Shown here piece by piece: positions 25,429 through 34,918 of a DNA stretch of 60,353 nucleotides (within the stretch, counting starts at the first letter, position 1; the number at the start of each line of letters is the position of its first letter). The stretch covers positions 1-60,353 of the forward strand of contig JAMOQK010000012.1 of assembly GCA_027064045.1 (NCBI GenBank), written 5' to 3'. The translations under genes were made by a program, and so were the position numbers. Source of the stretch: Sulfurimonas sp. GTDB lineage: Bacteria; Campylobacterota; Campylobacteria; Campylobacterales; Sulfurimonadaceae. The notes below the pieces were generated by a model. That model worked only from the letters and a program-made list of their open reading frames with translations. It did no database searches and was not told the DNA's origin.

Positions 25429-27306
25429 ATGAAATATATCTTATTGTTTATAGCATTTTGTTTTGTAGTTGATGCTGGAGAGCTACGGGATTTGGTTACT
25501 AGGTACAATCAAGAGACACAGCTTCATGAAGATACAAAAAAAGAAGCGGCTGGGCATGTAATTGTTTTTACAAGAGAAGATTTAGACAGGATGCAGGCCT
25601 ATACTTTAAATGATATTTTAAATACTATAAGAATGTTTAATCTAGTAGCATCAAGAAATGGTGGGACATCATTTGTGTTTTCTGGTGCAAAATCAAATTC
25701 ATTATCTCCTATTAGAATTTTTATAAACAATCATGAATTAAACAGTGCTACATTTGGAAGTCCTCTTATCCAATATGGTGCTATGAACCTGTATTTTGTA
25801 GATTACATAGAAGTTTATCAGGCAGGTAACAGTATAACTTTTGGGAATGAATCTGGAAGCGTTGTTGTAAGACTTTATACAAAAAAACCAAGACTTGAAA
25901 ATGCAACATATAGCGAGTTGACATTTGACTCTAAAGGTTCAGAACAATTAAATGTTTTTACAGCAAAATCAATAGATGATAGATATTCATATCTTTTAAA
26001 TATGAATGTAAACAATAGAAACATGGATTCAACAAGGTTAAATGGTTATACACTCTCAAAAGATTATACTATAGGACATCTTTTTTTTCAGTTTAATAAA
26101 AAAGATGATTATAGTATAGATATAGAAGCAACAAAAGGTAAAAAAGACACTTTTGTTAGTTTGTCGCTTACCCCATCAAAATCTGATATGGATGGTGAAA
26201 ATGCCTATATACACATAGATAAGCATTTTGCCAGTGATATACTTTTAAAAGCTTCTGCTTCGATAGAAAATACTTGGATGGATTATCTTGATGGAAAAAA
26301 ACTACGCCTTTCGGATGGCACAAATGCTAAAAAAATAGATGCACACATGCAGACAACAACTCTAAGTCTTATTTTGGAAAAAAAATTTACAATACAAAAA
26401 AATGAGCTAACTTTAGCAACTAAATTTAAGCAGAGAAAAGGAAAATTATATAATTTTACAGCAGATAATATTCAAAAAGATATGATAAAGGGACCAACTG
26501 AATTTAATGCCTATTCTTTGTATGGAGAAGATTTATATAGTTTTAATGATAGCAATATGTTGGTTCTTGGTTTAAAATATAACTATATGACATACAATAA
26601 CTCAAAAAACCCAAATGACAGTTTTTTGTATAGGCTTGGATATATATCGCATTATAAATCTTTTACCAATAAAATATTTATATTTAACAGGGTTAATCAA
26701 CCAACAATGGGGCAACAGAGTTTTTCTCCTGTTAAAATTAAGTCAAATTCAAATTTAAAACCAATAAATATTAACATTATTTCTGCTGATTCAGCATACT
26801 CTCTCAATCAAGATACAAGCATAGATACAGCTGTCGCTTGTGCTAAAGCTACAGATGTAATAGGTGTTGATCCTGTAGCAAAAAAATATATAAATACAGA
26901 CAAAACAATATATTTTCAAAGAGTCTATGTTAGGATAAAACATAATTTTAATCTTTACAATAAAATTATGGTAGGTTTTTATAAAGTTTTTAGAGATAAA
27001 TCATTTTCACCAGATAACGGTGCTTTAATACAGCTTTTTAATCAAGTTGGTAGGTTTAAGATATATAACGAGCTTGTTTATCGTGGAAGTTATACCAACG
27101 AAGTTCATAAGAGTTTGGATGCAGGATATGATTACTCTCTTGCTATTAGTTATCCAATTTCAAAGAAATCTACTTTAAAAGTCAAGGGTGAAAATATTTT
27201 TGATAGTGCTAGTGAAATTTATATATATGACGCTCCTGCTGGAGATGGGATTTATGAATCTGCTAGACAACAAAGAGCAATGCTTTCTTGGGAGTATGAA
27301 TTTTAA
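25429..27306 (+). CDS. TonB-dependent receptor-like outer-membrane protein
   Basis: The 625-residue protein has a signal peptide (cleavage near VVDA), a plug domain (VIVFTREDLDRMQAYTLNDIL, then VDYIEVYQAGNSITFGNESG) and a barrel of alternating strands ending in the aromatic WEYEF typical of outer-membrane insertion. It is small for a TonB receptor, and I see no convincing TonB box. It is the first gene of a three-gene unit with a small periplasmic protein and a GGDEF-EAL enzyme. This suggests a surface sensor for c-di-GMP control rather than a nutrient importer. Confidence 0.75.
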   Translation: MKYILLFIAFCFVVDAGELRDLVTRYNQETQLHEDTKKEAAGHVIVFTREDLDRMQAYTLNDILNTIRMFNLVASRNGGTSFVFSGAKSNSLSPIRIFINNHELNSATFGSPLIQYGAMNLYFVDYIEVYQAGNSITFGNESGSVVVRLYTKKPRLENATYSELTFDSKGSEQLNVFTAKSIDDRYSYLLNMNVNNRNMDSTRLNGYTLSKDYTIGHLFFQFNKKDDYSIDIEATKGKKDTFVSLSLTPSKSDMDGENAYIHIDKHFASDILLKASASIENTWMDYLDGKKLRLSDGTNAKKIDAHMQTTTLSLILEKKFTIQKNELTLATKFKQRKGKLYNFTADNIQKDMIKGPTEFNAYSLYGEDLYSFNDSNMLVLGLKYNYMTYNNSKNPNDSFLYRLGYISHYKSFTNKIFIFNRVNQPTMGQQSFSPVKIKSNSNLKPININIISADSAYSLNQDTSIDTAVACAKATDVIGVDPVAKKYINTDKTIYFQRVYVRIKHNFNLYNKIMVGFYKVFRDKSFSPDNGALIQLFNQVGRFKIYNELVYRGSYTNEVHKSLDAGYDYSLAISYPISKKSTLKVKGENIFDSASEIYIYDAPAGDGIYESARQQRAMLSWEYEF

Positions 27307-27722
27307 TGAAGAGTTTTATACTATTGATTATAGCCATATCATTATTTGCAAGTAATATATCTACAAAAGATAAAATTATAATGATGATTATGGATAACAT
27401 ATATACATCCGAGCAAAAAGTCATCTATTTTGATGATAAGAAGATGGCAGAGGTTTTTTCTAAAAAATATGAGATTGCCAGTAGTTGTGAAAATAGTAAT
27501 TTTATTATATTAAGTAAAAAAACAGAATTACCAAATAAATGTAAAGAGAAAAATATATTTGTTTTAAGATATGATTTGTTATATGATATACCACAAGGTT
27601 TTGGTGCATTTTTCTTCAAAAAAGGAAGAGCAAATATAATTTTATTAAAAAATAAACTAAAAAAGCATGGTATTGAAACTTCAAAGGAACTAGAACCTTA
27701 TTTGGAAGATAGAGTATGGTAG
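27306..27722 (+). CDS. small periplasmic protein, possibly YfiR-like
   Basis: The 138-residue protein has an N-terminal signal peptide (MKSFILLIIAISLFAS). Its C-terminal half reads GFGAFFFKKGRANIILLKNK, then KHGIETSKEL. That recalls the end of DUF4154/YfiR proteins, where a GG...F...GR...IN pattern precedes a G-L-x-I-S-S-x-L stretch. YfiR represses the membrane cyclase YfiN in the periplasm. Two cysteines (in SSCENS and NKCKEK) could pair. It overlaps both neighbours (TAATG, and 7 bases with the cyclase). The YfiR link is tentative. Confidence 0.5.
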   Translation: MKSFILLIIAISLFASNISTKDKIIMMIMDNIYTSEQKVIYFDDKKMAEVFSKKYEIASSCENSNFIILSKKTELPNKCKEKNIFVLRYDLLYDIPQGFGAFFFKKGRANIILLKNKLKKHGIETSKELEPYLEDRVW

Positions 27723-29626
27723 TTAGGCAATCAATCAAAAAAGAAATTTTTCTTGTTTTTTTTCTTGTTTTTCTTGGTGCCTTTTTTGTTTATGTTTATA
27801 AGTCTGCCATGTTAAGTCAAAAGGAAATTTTTCAACATATTCAAAAAAATAAAATTAATGAATATTCACAGATTTTTGATAATTTCACAAAGTGTCTTGC
27901 AAATTCACATGCCATAGCAACGAAAAAGGAACTTTTTAATTTTTTGAAAAATAAAAAAGAAAGACAAAAGCATGAGAAGATTTTGTCTCTACTTAATACA
28001 GATGAAGTGAAATATATTTATATACTTCAAAAAGATGATAAAGGTAGATTTAGATTTTTATTGGATGCTTCAAAAGAGGACAAAGCACACTTTTATCAAA
28101 AATTTGATGTTAGTAATAAAAAGTATATAGAGTTGTATAAAACAAAACATCCTCAAATTATTGATCAGACAAATATAAAAAATTTATATTTGACATATCT
28201 CTATCCTATTATTGTCAATAACAATATAATTGCCATAGCCAGTGTAGATATCAGTACAAAATTTAAATCAGATATAGCTGAGAGTATGGACTCTTTTAAA
28301 ATACTTTTTAGATATTTAATTTTTCTTATATTTTTAGTTATTGCAATTATGAGTATATATATTTTTTATTACTATTTGAGTAGAAAAAAACTTTTTACAG
28401 ATCCATTAACCAAAGTTTTTAATAGAAATTATATGCAAGAGATAAAATCATCATTAAATTTAAATAATTATGCCATCGCTATGGTTGATTTAGATAGATT
28501 TAAAACTGTAAACGATACTTATGGTCATAAGGCTGGTGACTATGTATTGGCACAATGTGCAAAGATTATTAAAGATTCATTAAGAGACAATGATATTCTT
28601 ATCCGTTTTGGTGGGGAGGAATTTTTGATTCTTCTGTATGTTAGAGGTAATACTAAAAGTGCAATATCAATATCAAAAAGGGTTAAAGAAAATATAGCAA
28701 AATTTAAGTTTGTTTTTGAAACCCAAGAGATACTTATGAGTGCTTCTATAGGATTAAATATCCACCCATCAGAATCAAAACATTTAGATGAAGCTATAAA
28801 AATTGCCGATAAAAAACTCTATATAGCAAAACAAAATGGTAGAAATCAGGTTGTGTCATCACTGTCTGAGAGATCACAAATATTGGAAAATAACCAGATT
28901 AAAGATATAGATTTTGTTAAAAGAGCTATAGATGAAAATCGTGTAGTTTGTTACTTTCAACCAATATATGATGTAAAAACAAACACTATTATTAAATACG
29001 AAGCACTTGTTCGGATTATAGATATAGATGGAACAGTTATCTCTCCTTTTTTCTTTTTGCCATATATCCAATATACAAATATACATTTTAAACTTACAAA
29101 AAGGATTTTCAATATATGTTTTGAAGCTGTAAAAACAATACAAAACTATATAAGTATAAATATTAATTATTCTGATTTAATTAATGAGGATATAGAAAAA
29201 TTTATAGTGAACAATCTTAAAGATAATCATAAGTTAGCTTCAAGAATAACTTTTGAAATTTTAGAAACTGATGAGATAACAAATATAGAACTTTTTATTC
29301 AAAAAATAGATATATTGCACTCTATGGGATGTAGCATATCTATAGATGATTTTGGAAGTGGATATTCAAATTTTAAAACTGTTTTAGATATGGAAGCTGA
29401 CTATTTAAAGATAGACGGAACATTAGTTAAAAACATAGATAAAGATGAGAAAAGTTATAGAGTTGTAAAAAATATTATACAATTTGCTAAAGATTCAAGT
29501 ATGAAAACTATTGCAGAGTTTGTCCACTCTAAGGAAGTTTATGACAAACTCTTAGAGTTGGATGTTGATTATGTTCAGGGGTTTTATATATCTGAACCAA
29601 AGCCAATTACATCCCTGGCACTCTAG
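27716..29626 (+). CDS. GGDEF-EAL c-di-GMP enzyme with periplasmic sensor domain
   Basis: The 636-residue protein has two membrane helices (about residues 9-31 and 195-220) bracketing a CACHE-like periplasmic domain. The GGDEF domain has an intact GGEEF active site near residue 300, with an RxxD inhibitory site (RDND) five residues before it. The EAL domain has EALVR near 429, then ISINY, FEILETDE, DDFGSGYSN and YLKIDG. The usual AEGVE reads AEFVH. Both activities look possible, so it may switch between making and degrading c-di-GMP under the periplasmic partner. The gene's 3' end overlaps the convergent flavoprotein gene by 20 bases. Confidence 0.88.
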   Translation: MVVRQSIKKEIFLVFFLVFLGAFFVYVYKSAMLSQKEIFQHIQKNKINEYSQIFDNFTKCLANSHAIATKKELFNFLKNKKERQKHEKILSLLNTDEVKYIYILQKDDKGRFRFLLDASKEDKAHFYQKFDVSNKKYIELYKTKHPQIIDQTNIKNLYLTYLYPIIVNNNIIAIASVDISTKFKSDIAESMDSFKILFRYLIFLIFLVIAIMSIYIFYYYLSRKKLFTDPLTKVFNRNYMQEIKSSLNLNNYAIAMVDLDRFKTVNDTYGHKAGDYVLAQCAKIIKDSLRDNDILIRFGGEEFLILLYVRGNTKSAISISKRVKENIAKFKFVFETQEILMSASIGLNIHPSESKHLDEAIKIADKKLYIAKQNGRNQVVSSLSERSQILENNQIKDIDFVKRAIDENRVVCYFQPIYDVKTNTIIKYEALVRIIDIDGTVISPFFFLPYIQYTNIHFKLTKRIFNICFEAVKTIQNYISININYSDLINEDIEKFIVNNLKDNHKLASRITFEILETDEITNIELFIQKIDILHSMGCSISIDDFGSGYSNFKTVLDMEADYLKIDGTLVKNIDKDEKSYRVVKNIIQFAKDSSMKTIAEFVHSKEVYDKLLELDVDYVQGFYISEPKPITSLAL

Positions 29627-30803
29627 GAATGCGACCTAGCTTTGAGTTTTTGCAGTACCAACCCCAACCTTTTTTAAGCCAGTGACCAACAATAGGCATA
29701 GGTATCATTTTTCCACCCTTATTATCTCTATAAACAAAAGCAGCACCATCACCACTGTCCATAACACATAAGATGTTTATATGTTCTTCATAACCTTTTC
29801 TTTCATCATTTCCTTTTACCATTCTATCTATGTTAAAAGCAACATTTCTAGCCATAACCTCTGCAATATGCCCTTGTTTTGCTTTCCAGTCAGGTCCTTG
29901 CATAGCAGCAGAGTCACCTATGGCAAATACTTTATAAACACCATCTTCTGCTTCTCTTGATTCATCAAAATCGTGTTTGATTTCACAATAGTCATTGATG
30001 CGAATAAGTCCAGCTTCATTAAGTGGTAAATCACTGTTAGCAAATACATCATGCCCATTTCCAGCAGGGATAAACATAGTAAAGTCAGATTCTAGTTTTG
30101 TATCATCTTCAAACACAATTCCATCTTTTTCAAACCTTTTCATCTTTTTACCAAAATGTTTGTTTATATTTAATCTATCAAAAAATATATCCATCATTTT
30201 TAGGGCTTTTTTACCCATTCTTGCCCCTGGTTCAGCCATAGGTGCAAAAAAAGTAAGTTCAAAATTGTCTCTGATGCCGAGTTTTTTTAATTGGTTATGA
30301 ACATTGAAAAGAACTTCAAAAGCAGGTCCACCCCTTACATTTGACGGGTCTTTAGGATTTCCACCAAATCCCATGGCAATTTTACCACTGCCTTTTGCTA
30401 TGAGTTCATCAATTTTTGCTTTAATTTTCATAGAATCTTCAGGTTTTCCACAAATAGATAAAAAGTGTTCACTTCCCTCATGTTTCATCTTGCCATTACC
30501 CATAGCAACAATGAGAAATTCATACTCATAAGTTTCTTTTTTACAATAAACTTTATTCTCTTTTGATTTTATAGACTCAACTTCATCTATGATAAGCTCA
30601 AACCCATGTGCTTTTTGTAAATCTTTAAGTGGTACACACATATCTTCAAATTTACTTTCACCCGTAGGTATCCAAATGGATGTAGGATAGATATAAAAAT
30701 AATCACGATTAGAAATGAGTGTCACTTCAAAATTTTCTTTTCTTAAAAATATAGCAGCTTCAACACCAGCAAATCCACCACCTAAAATAAGCACTTTTTT
30801 CAT
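29607..30803 (-). CDS. SQR-like FAD-dependent oxidoreductase
   Basis: The 398-residue flavoprotein has the FAD Rossmann motif GGGFAGVEAA, AMGNGK, and the second FAD motif VFAIGDSAA. It belongs to the sulfide:quinone oxidoreductase/FccB/NDH-2 group. In standard SQRs a redox cysteine precedes the GPA-E motif (C-x-GPAYE); here it reads VRGGPAFE with no cysteine. One C-terminal cysteine (INILCVMDSG) is kept. The C-terminal amphipathic stretch (GHWLKKGWGWYCK) could touch the membrane. It may be a non-canonical SQR or a quinone reductase with another donor. Confidence 0.7.
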   Translation of the reverse strand: MKKVLILGGGFAGVEAAIFLRKENFEVTLISNRDYFYIYPTSIWIPTGESKFEDMCVPLKDLQKAHGFELIIDEVESIKSKENKVYCKKETYEYEFLIVAMGNGKMKHEGSEHFLSICGKPEDSMKIKAKIDELIAKGSGKIAMGFGGNPKDPSNVRGGPAFEVLFNVHNQLKKLGIRDNFELTFFAPMAEPGARMGKKALKMMDIFFDRLNINKHFGKKMKRFEKDGIVFEDDTKLESDFTMFIPAGNGHDVFANSDLPLNEAGLIRINDYCEIKHDFDESREAEDGVYKVFAIGDSAAMQGPDWKAKQGHIAEVMARNVAFNIDRMVKGNDERKGYEEHINILCVMDSGDGAAFVYRDNKGGKMIPMPIVGHWLKKGWGWYCKNSKLGRIPRVPGM

Positions 30804-30887
30804 AATAACACCTTAATATAAGTAAAATTTATAAGAAATATTAGCTTAGTTGATGTTAAAACTAGATTAAACTTATGAGTTTCTTCG

Positions 30888-32099
30888 TCATTTTAATTTT
30901 TCTAACTGATCAACCGTTTTTGCTACAATAAGATCTGAAGTTACATTAAGCGAAGTTCTACACATGTCTAGCAATCTATCTACTGCTACTATGAGAGCTA
31001 TGTACTCGACTGGTAGTCCTAGTTGATTTAAGATTACAACCATCATAACAAGTGAAGCACTTGGTAAGGCTGCTACTCCAACACTAAGTGCTACAACTGT
31101 GATACCTAAAAATAGTTGCTCACCAAATCCAAGAGGTACACCTGCTAAGTTTGCTATGTATAAAACTGCAACACTAAGATATGCAGCAGTTCCATCCATC
31201 GATACAGTAGCACCTAAAGGCAGAACAAAAGAGGCTGTTTTTTTACTAACTCCTCCCATCTCCTCTGAAACCCTCATAGAAACTGGTAAAGTCGCTGCAG
31301 ACGAAGCTGTTGAAAATGCCATTATGGGAGCTTCTCTTATATCTGAAAGGTAGGTATATGGATCTATTTTGCCAAAAAAAGCAAGTATGGCTGGAAGTGT
31401 GATAATACCATGAACCACAATAACTCCAATAACGACTAACATATATTTCCATAAACCTAAAACAACATCTATACCCTGCTGGGCTATCACATAGGAGATG
31501 AGGCTAAAAACACCAATAGGTGTCATGAGTATAACCCATTCAGCCATTTTCAACATTGCTTCACTGACTGCTGTAAAAAAAGTTACCATTACCTCTTGTT
31601 GATTTTTCTTTAGATGAAGAGAAGCTATACCAAAAAGGATAGCAAATAGTATGATTTGCATCATAGAACCATTGTTTAGAGAGTTAAAGATATTTGTCGG
31701 GATAAAACTTAAAATCATTTTTTGTAGAGAAAATGGGGCGATAGTAGCTGCCTTTGCATACTCAAGACCATTGCTGCTTACACTTTCACCAATGTTAAAT
31801 ATATTCATAGCTAAGATGGCTAAAAGTACTGCCAGAGCAGTTGTTAAAAGGTATAAGCCAATAGTTTTTAAACCTATGTTTTTTAGATGTTGTAGAGAAC
31901 CAAGCCCTAAAATGGCTATAAAAATACTAGAAAATACTAGGGGGATAACAAGCATCTTTAAAAAAGCTATGAAAGCACTACCGATGATTTTTTGCTTCAA
32001 TGCAAGTTCTGGGAATAAAATACCAAATAAAGCACCAAATGTGATGCCGACAATGACTAAAGTGTTTGTTGTTGCATATTTTTTTATTTTTTTAATCAA
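30888..32099 (-). CDS. dicarboxylate/amino acid:cation symporter (DAACS family)
   Basis: The 403-residue membrane protein has the GltP/DctA signatures: hairpin HP1 serine region MAFSTASSAATLPVS, TM7 ATVSMDGTAAYLS (usually NMDGT) and the HP2 region ALPSASLVMM. It takes up C4-dicarboxylates or acidic amino acids with sodium or protons. The start is TTG 32099, with AGGA six bases before it. Divergent malic enzyme next door fits uptake and use of malate or fumarate, an inference from proximity. Confidence 0.88.
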   Translation of the reverse strand: MIKKIKKYATTNTLVIVGITFGALFGILFPELALKQKIIGSAFIAFLKMLVIPLVFSSIFIAILGLGSLQHLKNIGLKTIGLYLLTTALAVLLAILAMNIFNIGESVSSNGLEYAKAATIAPFSLQKMILSFIPTNIFNSLNNGSMMQIILFAILFGIASLHLKKNQQEVMVTFFTAVSEAMLKMAEWVILMTPIGVFSLISYVIAQQGIDVVLGLWKYMLVVIGVIVVHGIITLPAILAFFGKIDPYTYLSDIREAPIMAFSTASSAATLPVSMRVSEEMGGVSKKTASFVLPLGATVSMDGTAAYLSVAVLYIANLAGVPLGFGEQLFLGITVVALSVGVAALPSASLVMMVVILNQLGLPVEYIALIVAVDRLLDMCRTSLNVTSDLIVAKTVDQLEKLK

Positions 32100-32224
32100 A
32101 TTTAATCCTAGTGTTGTAACCTTAAGTGAAATTGTATCCTCTTTATAGATAAAACATAATGATTTCTACTCCTGTTTACAAAAAAATTATATCATTAGTT
32201 ATATACAGAAAAAAAGGACAATTA

Positions 32225-33523
32225 ATGGCAGAAAATTTTGAAGAAGCATCATTAGAGTATCACAGATCACAAAGTGAGTTTGATACAAACGGAAAAACGG
32301 GGACACTGCTTACAAAACCGTGTAATACAGAAAAAGAGTTGTCAATGGCTTATAGTCCAGGTGTGGCTTACCCATGTTTAGAGATTGAAAAAGATGAAGA
32401 AAAAGCGTATGAATATACAAACAAAGGCAACCTTGTTGCAGTTGTTAGTGATGGTACTGCAGTTTTAGGTCTTGGTGATATTGGTCATCTTGCTGGAAAA
32501 CCAGTTATGGAGGGTAAAGGTGTTTTGTTTAAATCATTTGCTAATGTTGATGCGATTGATATTGAATTAAATACAAAAGATACTGAAGAGATTATCAAAA
32601 TTGTAGCTGCAATGGCTGATAGTTTTGGTGGTGTAAATCTTGAAGATATTTCAGCTCCAAGATGTTTTGAAATTGAAGATCGTTTAAAAGAGATTTGTAA
32701 TGTTCCAGTTTTTCATGACGATCAACATGGTACAGCAGTTATCACAACAGCAGGTCTTATCAATGTTATCGAGATGAGTGGTAAAAAAGCTGAGGATCTT
32801 AAAGTTGTAGTTATTGGTGCTGGTGCATCAGGAATTGCATGTGCTTCAATGTATAAAAAACTTGGTGTAAAAAATATCACTATGCTTGATTCTAAAGGTG
32901 TTATCCATAGTGGTAGAGATGACCTTAACAAATACAAGCAACTTTTTGCATTTGAAACACCAGATAGAACTTTAGAAGATGCTGTTAATGGTGCAGATAT
33001 GGTTCTTGGACTTTCTCAACCAGATTTAATTACTGCTGAGATGGTAAAAACTATGTCAGATACAAGCCCAATCATCTTTGCATGTGCAAATCCAAATCCA
33101 GAGATTAAACCACCTTTAGCAAAAGAAGCTAGACCAGATTTAATCATAGGTACTGGTAGAAGTGATTATGCAAACCAAGTAAATAATGTTCTTGGTTTTC
33201 CTCAAATCTTTAGAGGTGCATTGGATGTAAGAGCTACAAAAATCACTGAAAATATGAAAATGGCTGCAAGTAAAGCACTTGCATCACTTGCAAAAGAGGA
33301 AGTTCCATCTCATGTAAAAGCAGCTCATGGTAGAGATACAATGGAGTTTGGACCTGAGTATATCATCCCTTCACCATTTGATAGAAGAGTGCTTGTTTAT
33401 GTGGCTTCTGCAGTTGCACAGGCAGCTATTGAAGATGGTGTAGCTCGTATTAAAGACTTTGATATGGATGCTTACAAAACTAAACTAGAAAGATTAGCTG
33501 ACCATTTAGATGGTAAAATCTAA
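32225..33523 (+). CDS. NAD(P)-dependent malic enzyme
   Basis: The roughly 432-residue protein is a short malic enzyme without the C-terminal phosphotransacetylase domain. It has YSPGVAYPCLEIEK, NLVAVVSDGTAVLGLGDIG, the metal-binding EDISAPRCFEIE and the HDDQHGTA motif, followed by the nucleotide fold VIGAGASGIA. It converts malate to pyruvate and CO2. The start at ATG 32225, behind AAAGGACAATTA, is preferred over an upstream ATG that would add 22 unrelated residues. Confidence 0.92.
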   Translation: MAENFEEASLEYHRSQSEFDTNGKTGTLLTKPCNTEKELSMAYSPGVAYPCLEIEKDEEKAYEYTNKGNLVAVVSDGTAVLGLGDIGHLAGKPVMEGKGVLFKSFANVDAIDIELNTKDTEEIIKIVAAMADSFGGVNLEDISAPRCFEIEDRLKEICNVPVFHDDQHGTAVITTAGLINVIEMSGKKAEDLKVVVIGAGASGIACASMYKKLGVKNITMLDSKGVIHSGRDDLNKYKQLFAFETPDRTLEDAVNGADMVLGLSQPDLITAEMVKTMSDTSPIIFACANPNPEIKPPLAKEARPDLIIGTGRSDYANQVNNVLGFPQIFRGALDVRATKITENMKMAASKALASLAKEEVPSHVKAAHGRDTMEFGPEYIIPSPFDRRVLVYVASAVAQAAIEDGVARIKDFDMDAYKTKLERLADHLDGKI

Positions 33524-33538
33524 GTTTTTTTAGATTTT
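33515..33538. terminator. bidirectional terminator between malic enzyme and mqnA
   Basis: A 9-bp inverted repeat AAAATCTAA/TTAGATTTT with a T-rich 6-base loop spans the stop codons of both convergent genes. Confidence 0.6.
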
Positions 33539-34180
33539 CTTGGTCTCTTGATAAAATTTCTTGAGACCGAGTTTAGCTCTATTATCAAGTTTGTAAGATA
33601 TGTATGTTAGATAGTTTAATATATCTTTAGACTTTATATCTGTTTTTTTAGAAGCTTGTTTTAAAATGTATTGTGGGATTTTCACTTTTTGTTTTAAAAA
33701 CTCTTTTTTGATTTTTTCATATCTTTTTTTATCTTTATGGTAACAAAGTAAGGCAAAAACAAACGGTAAGTTGTGTTTAGTGTTCCACTCTTTTGCCAAA
33801 TCTATAAAAACATCATTTTTAAGATAATATTTAAGAGCCTTATCTCCAATAATAACTTCCCCTCTAACATCTAAAACACGAGCCAAAACATTTGAAGTTG
33901 CTGATTCTTTATCTTTTGTATTGTTGGCATGTGGGATGACCAAAACACTTAAAACCTCTTTTTTTGCAATGATGCCCAAATCTACATAGGCATGGTTTTT
34001 TGCGTTTATGCTTGAGATAAATGCTGCATCAACTTTATGTGATGAGAATTTTTTGTTTATATTAGCAGGTACACCCTTATAGTAGTTCATACTCATACTT
34101 TGCTGAGTGCTTGAAGTAAAGCGTTTCATAAAAACATGAAAGGGTAAAAGATTGAGATATTCTATTTTTCCAAAAACCAT
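33530..34180 (-). CDS. mqnA: MqnA, chorismate dehydratase of the futalosine pathway
   Basis: The 216-residue protein begins MVFGKIEYLNLLPFHVF, the typical MqnA start. It has the YYKGVPANINK stretch and an alternating alpha/beta periplasmic-binding-like fold. MqnA dehydrates chorismate in the futalosine route to menaquinone, the route used by Campylobacterota. The open frame runs 42 codons further upstream with unlike composition, so the internal start 34180 is chosen; it leaves a 65-base divergent promoter region with moaD. Confidence 0.85.
   Translation of the reverse strand: MVFGKIEYLNLLPFHVFMKRFTSSTQQSMSMNYYKGVPANINKKFSSHKVDAAFISSINAKNHAYVDLGIIAKKEVLSVLVIPHANNTKDKESATSNVLARVLDVRGEVIIGDKALKYYLKNDVFIDLAKEWNTKHNLPFVFALLCYHKDKKRYEKIKKEFLKQKVKIPQYILKQASKKTDIKSKDILNYLTYISYKLDNRAKLGLKKFYQETKKI
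33926..33935 (+). repeat. GGCATGTGGG motif copy
   Basis: Lies antisense in mqnA; the coding strand is read P-H-A-N. Confidence 0.8.
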
Positions 34181-34213
34181 AGTGAAATTATACACTCCTT
34201 TGCTTATCTTAGA

Positions 34214-34219
34214 TATAAT
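34214..34219 (+). promoter_or_regulatory. -10 box upstream of moaD
   Basis: TATAAT lies in the 65-base divergent region, 26 bases before the moaD TTG start codon. Confidence 0.55.
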
Positions 34220-34245
34220 CGCTTTAATTATTTTGGGAGAGAGTT

Positions 34246-34467
34246 TTGATACGAGTAGAATTTTTAGGTCCAATACAAAAAGATCCATTAGAATTAGATA
34301 TAACAAATCTAAATCAGTTAGCTAAAATACTGCAAGAGGATAAAGAGTTAAGCCAATGGTTACAAAACTCTGCAGTTGCAGTTAATGATACACTTGTTAG
34401 CTCACTTGATGTTGAGTTAGAAGATGGTGATAAAGTGTCACTTTTACCACCTGTTTGTGGAGGTTGA
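34246..34467 (+). CDS. moaD: MoaD, molybdopterin synthase sulfur carrier subunit
   Basis: The 73-residue ubiquitin-fold protein ends in PPVCGG, the di-glycine tail that becomes the thiocarboxylate. It donates sulfur in converting precursor Z to molybdopterin. The start is TTG, with GGGAGAGAG just upstream. moaE follows after one base and moeA overlaps moaE, giving a three-gene molybdenum cofactor operon. Confidence 0.9.
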   Translation: MIRVEFLGPIQKDPLELDITNLNQLAKILQEDKELSQWLQNSAVAVNDTLVSSLDVELEDGDKVSLLPPVCGG

Positions 34468-34468
34468 G

Positions 34469-34918
34469 ATGTCTTTGGAGCTTTATGATGGTGGACTTGA
34501 TGTTCCAACTATCTTAAAAAAATGGTATGAGAGTGAAGTTCAAAGTAATTATGGTGCTTTTATCCCTTTTGTGGGGACTATTAGAGATGAAGATGGCATA
34601 ACTGGGCTTAGTTTTGATATATATGAACCAATTTTAGAGAGTTGGTTTGAGGCGTGGCAAGAGAAAGCTAAAGCTAAAGGTGCAATGATAAAGATGGCTC
34701 ATTCAAGAGGTGATGTAATGCTTCATCAGTCTTCATATATCTCAGCTGTTTTCTCACCAAAAAGGAGAGTTGCATTGGAGTTTATAGATGAATTTGTGGA
34801 AGATTTTAAAGCTTCTGCACCTATTTGGAAATATGATTTAAAAGATGGCAAAAGAATTTATGCAAAAGATCGCTCAACTGCTATAGATGGCAGTGGTATT
34901 TTAGGAGAGAAATTATGA
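34469..34918 (+). CDS. moaE: MoaE, molybdopterin synthase catalytic subunit
   Basis: The roughly 149-residue protein shows the MoaE pattern: GAFIPFVGTIRDED, then MAHSRGDVMLHQSSYISAVF and the lysine-containing PIWKYDLKDG near the C-terminus. It forms the heterotetrameric synthase with MoaD. The start at ATG 34469 is preferred over an upstream in-frame ATG that would overlap most of the moaD tail. Confidence 0.9.
   Translation: MSLELYDGGLDVPTILKKWYESEVQSNYGAFIPFVGTIRDEDGITGLSFDIYEPILESWFEAWQEKAKAKGAMIKMAHSRGDVMLHQSSYISAVFSPKRRVALEFIDEFVEDFKASAPIWKYDLKDGKRIYAKDRSTAIDGSGILGEKL

Noticed and set aside
33541..33573. GGTCTC...GAGACC repeat in the end of mqnA as a terminator
   Set aside because: It is within the coding region, has a 15-base loop, and a better terminator lies directly after it.
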